Shown here: one piece after another, positions 6,961-9,207 of the stretch | Position numbering within the stretch: position 1 is the first letter of the stretch | Layout of the letters: each line of letters starts with the position of its first letter | Assembly: GCA_028706735.1 (NCBI GenBank) | Contig: JAQTVS010000093.1 | Coordinates: forward strand, 1-9,207 | Origin: Thiomonas sp. | Lineage (GTDB): Bacteria; Pseudomonadota; Gammaproteobacteria; Burkholderiales; Burkholderiaceae_C | Reading direction: 5' to 3' | DNA: 9,207 bases | Position numbers and translations under genes: made by a program | The notes under the pieces: generated by a model | Databases searched by the model: none | Told to the model about the DNA's origin: nothing | The model's input: the letters and a program-made list of their open reading frames with translations, nothing else

Positions 6961-9147
6961 ATGAAATCCGAAAAATCCATTCGACTGCAAGTCAAGGTGC
7001 AGTTCACCGATCAAGGCGAGGCGCCGCCGCTGCAGGCCTATGCCTTCAATGCGCAAGGCGAGCTGCTCGGCAGCGCAGCGCTGGAGAAGGGCGCTGCTGC
7101 GGTTGAAGTGCCGGCGGAATTGAACGGCCAGATGCTGGAGGTCTATCTCGGCCCGCAGATCGAGAAGGGGAAGTCGCCGCCGACGGCCGCGGCGCTCAAG
7201 CGCATGGGCGCGTATGCCCTGCCCACGCGCTTTCTAGTGGAAAAGCCCGCGATCGACTTGCGCATTCCGAGTTATGTGTTTCCGCGCTGGTGCTTTTGCG
7301 TGGTGCGCGGGCGGTTGCAGAAGCGCTTCACCCTGCCCAACGGCAGCGTGAAAACCTTGCCGGTGTGCCACGCCCGGGTGCATGTGTGCGAGGTCGATCG
7401 CATCCGCCTAGTGCTTGAAACGCTGCCCGAGCGCGAGATTCTGAAGCTGCGCGACGACCTGCTCGACAAGTTGCGTGTGGTGCCGTGGCCGAAGCCGCCT
7501 ATCCCCGATCCAGGGCCGCTGGTTGGTCCACTGACCGGCCCATTCAACACACGCAGCGCCATGCTGGCTGCTGCACCCGCTGTTGCATCAAGCGCGGCGC
7601 AGCCCCAGGCAACGGAGTTCGCGGCGTCGGCCCTGGCGAGCACCCGCTCGGTGACGCAACTGCGCGCCCGGCTCATCGACCTCTCCAGCCTCATCCTCAT
7701 CCATCTCTGCGACCTCGCCTATCTCTGGGGCTATTTCCAGGTGAACTGCTTCACCGTGGCCGAAGCCGACAGTGAAGGCCGCTTCAGCGCGCTGTTCTTC
7801 TACGACTGCAAGGACCAGCCCGACCTGTACTTCTGGGTCGAGCAGTTTCAGGACGGCGCCTGGCAAACGGTGTACCGCCCCAGCATCGGTTGCGGCACCT
7901 ACTGGACCTATGTCTGCGGCAGCGAGATCGTGCTCAACCTGCCGCGCGCCGTGGCTTGCGAAGAACCGCCTTACGGCATTCCGCCCGGCGTCACGCTGTT
8001 CGTGCTGCCCTGGGCCATTGCCAATGCGCCGATCTGGGGCATTCCGCCCGGTGCGCCTGCTGCGCCCACGGGCTGGGTGCGTCCAGATGGCATGCTCGAC
8101 TACGACTCCGATTCCTCCCTCGGCATGCTCCACAACGCGCCCTTCGGCGGCACGCTCAACTTCATTCACGACGATTCCTCCTTCATACCGACCGATGGCA
8201 TCAAGTACTACCGTTACGCCTACCGGCGCCTGAATGCCACGCCCAACACCGGGGCTGCCGATCCGAGCTGGACGGCAATCTCCACGCCCCAGGCGCGCGG
8301 CTATCGGCTGGAGTATTCCGGCGGGCGCTTGCCGACTTACGAGAGCTATCCCGTCGGCCCGAACACCCATGGCCCGAACTCCAGCCTGTTCGAGTTCAAG
8401 CCGCAGGAGTCGCCCAATCCGGGCGGCACGGTGGTGGCGAGCGAATGGCTCAGCGGCAATGTGAGCGAGGTTGCCGCGAGTTGGAACACCCTGCTGGCCG
8501 CGCCGCCACTCTCGGCCGACAACGCCACCGACGACGCCGGTGTGTTCGAGGTCAAGATCGAAGTGTTCGACAAGAACGGCAATCAGGTCATGCCGGGCGC
8601 GGGCACCTTCCGTTTCCTCGCGCGCAATGCCGACGGCGCCACCACCCGCCTGGCGACTGCGGCGGAAGAAGCTGGCGGCGCCTATGTGCTGCGTGTGCAT
8701 GTGGACAACAACGGCACGACCGCCGAGCTGCCGCAGCCCAGCATCGGCGGCGTGGCGGCAAGCGACGATTGCGGCTTCCTGCGCTACGCACCCGGCGATC
8801 TGGTGCATGTGCAATACCTCGCGGCGCATCCCAACAACCACGCCGTGTTTCGCTTCGGCATCACCCGTGGATCGCACGGCATGCCATCGGCCTCCACCTT
8901 GGCGCCGTATGTCGAGGTGGCTGCGGCCAGCGCACCAACGGCCACTGCGCCCTATACCAAAACGGCAGGGTCTTACCAGCGCGATTTCACGCCGGTGGAG
9001 CTGGTTGGCGCCTGCGTCAATGCCGCCTTCGCCGCCAGCCTGGGGGTGTACGGCAAGGCGACCAACGGGTACGGGCGACTGGGGCTGGACGCCTCACAGC
9101 TGATTGCTTTCGCTCTGGCCGAACAGCATACGAGCCCAGAGGACTAG
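6961..9147 (+). CDS. Uncharacterised 728-aa, beta-rich multidomain protein
   Basis: I do not recognise a named family. Residues 1-65 look like a small beta-sandwich (IRLQVKVQF, LQAYAFNAQGELLGSA, LEVYLGP), similar to transthyretin or carboxypeptidase-regulatory folds. A second segment, 105-150 (CFCVVRGRLQKRFTLPNG, then VCHARVHVCEVDRI), repeats that feel and is Cys-rich. A Pro-rich and Ala/Ser-rich linker (175-230) precedes a third Cys/Trp/Tyr-rich block at about 255-330 (RFSALFFYDCKDQPDLYFW, GCGTYWTYVCG). GIPPG occurs twice, at 339 and 360. The rest is Gly/Asp/Ser-rich and beta-like, ending in a helix. The stretch at 240-260 is hydrophobic but short and broken by charge, so it is not a clear membrane helix. 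No signal peptide is visible. The ATG has GAGG about eight bases upstream. The stop lies 4 nt before the next ATG, so the two are surely co-transcribed. A role in binding or assembly is inference. Confidence 0.88.
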   Translation: MKSEKSIRLQVKVQFTDQGEAPPLQAYAFNAQGELLGSAALEKGAAAVEVPAELNGQMLEVYLGPQIEKGKSPPTAAALKRMGAYALPTRFLVEKPAIDLRIPSYVFPRWCFCVVRGRLQKRFTLPNGSVKTLPVCHARVHVCEVDRIRLVLETLPEREILKLRDDLLDKLRVVPWPKPPIPDPGPLVGPLTGPFNTRSAMLAAAPAVASSAAQPQATEFAASALASTRSVTQLRARLIDLSSLILIHLCDLAYLWGYFQVNCFTVAEADSEGRFSALFFYDCKDQPDLYFWVEQFQDGAWQTVYRPSIGCGTYWTYVCGSEIVLNLPRAVACEEPPYGIPPGVTLFVLPWAIANAPIWGIPPGAPAAPTGWVRPDGMLDYDSDSSLGMLHNAPFGGTLNFIHDDSSFIPTDGIKYYRYAYRRLNATPNTGAADPSWTAISTPQARGYRLEYSGGRLPTYESYPVGPNTHGPNSSLFEFKPQESPNPGGTVVASEWLSGNVSEVAASWNTLLAAPPLSADNATDDAGVFEVKIEVFDKNGNQVMPGAGTFRFLARNADGATTRLATAAEEAGGAYVLRVHVDNNGTTAELPQPSIGGVAASDDCGFLRYAPGDLVHVQYLAAHPNNHAVFRFGITRGSHGMPSASTLAPYVEVAAASAPTATAPYTKTAGSYQRDFTPVELVGACVNAAFAASLGVYGKATNGYGRLGLDASQLIAFALAEQHTSPED

Positions 9148-9151
9148 GCGC

Positions 9152-9207
9152 ATGGAGCTCACCCTTCAACTCACGCCGCGGGCAGCGCTGGCGCTGCAGC
9201 AGCGCGA
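9152..9207 (+). CDS. Start of a further cluster gene (truncated by the window edge)
   Basis: The ATG lies 4 nt after the stop of the 728-aa gene, with AGAGGA overlapping the end of that gene as a ribosome-binding site. Only 18 residues are visible, MELTLQLTPRAALALQQR, with no stop before the edge. The tight spacing suggests translational coupling and a shared operon. Nothing can be said of its function from so little sequence. Confidence 0.6.
   Translation, partial: MELTLQLTPRAALALQQR

Noticed and set aside
7588..8877. 429-codon minus-strand ORF opposite the 728-aa gene
   Set aside because: Antisense shadow in GC-rich sequence; the plus-strand frame is continuous for 728 codons with a ribosome-binding site.

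Overview
The window is GC-rich DNA with dense, non-overlapping genes. The leftmost gene is a long-form bacterial 2-isopropylmalate synthase (leuA) preceded by a Leu-codon-rich leader peptide and an intrinsic terminator. This, with the high GC and overall codon use, suggests a proteobacterium, most likely a betaproteobacterium of the Burkholderiales type. That placement is inference; no rRNA or other phylogenetic marker lies in the window.

Layout. (1) 1-1133, minus strand: the N-terminal 261 codons of leuA, with a complete upstream attenuation region. Reading along the minus strand, this is a sigma70-like promoter, a 36-codon leader peptide with an LLLGALLL run, a GC-rich hairpin with a T-tract, then about 145 nt to the leuA start. 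The promoter-to-ATG distance predicts that the leader peptide is translated from a leaderless mRNA. (2) 1134-1582: a divergent intergenic region with no credible gene. It holds an AT-rich patch and several inverted repeats. (3) 1583-4741, plus strand: a 1052-residue regulator with an N-terminal STAND/MalT-like P-loop ATPase, a long helical middle, and a C-terminal winged helix plus BTAD region of the SARP/AfsR type. It starts at TTG. (4) 4742-5012: an intergenic control region with an 11-bp-period direct repeat just upstream of a weak promoter-like sequence. This is the geometry known for SARP-type operators. (5) 5013-9207: a co-directional row of proteins I cannot name, of 143 aa, 450 aa and 728 aa, plus the start of a fourth that runs off the window. 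The first two are separated by a terminator-like hairpin and a second strong hairpin. The last two are only 4 nt apart.

How the parts may work together. The leuA block is ordinary leucine biosynthesis under leucine-dependent attenuation and has no obvious link to the rest. The second block looks like a dedicated accessory system: a large ligand-sensing regulator, an operator-like repeat array beside it, and an operon of uncharacterised proteins. The two larger operon proteins have Cys motifs and beta-sandwich-like or coiled-coil segments, and none has a visible signal peptide. What the operon makes or does cannot be read from this window. The regulator-operator-operon pairing is the most interesting hypothesis here.
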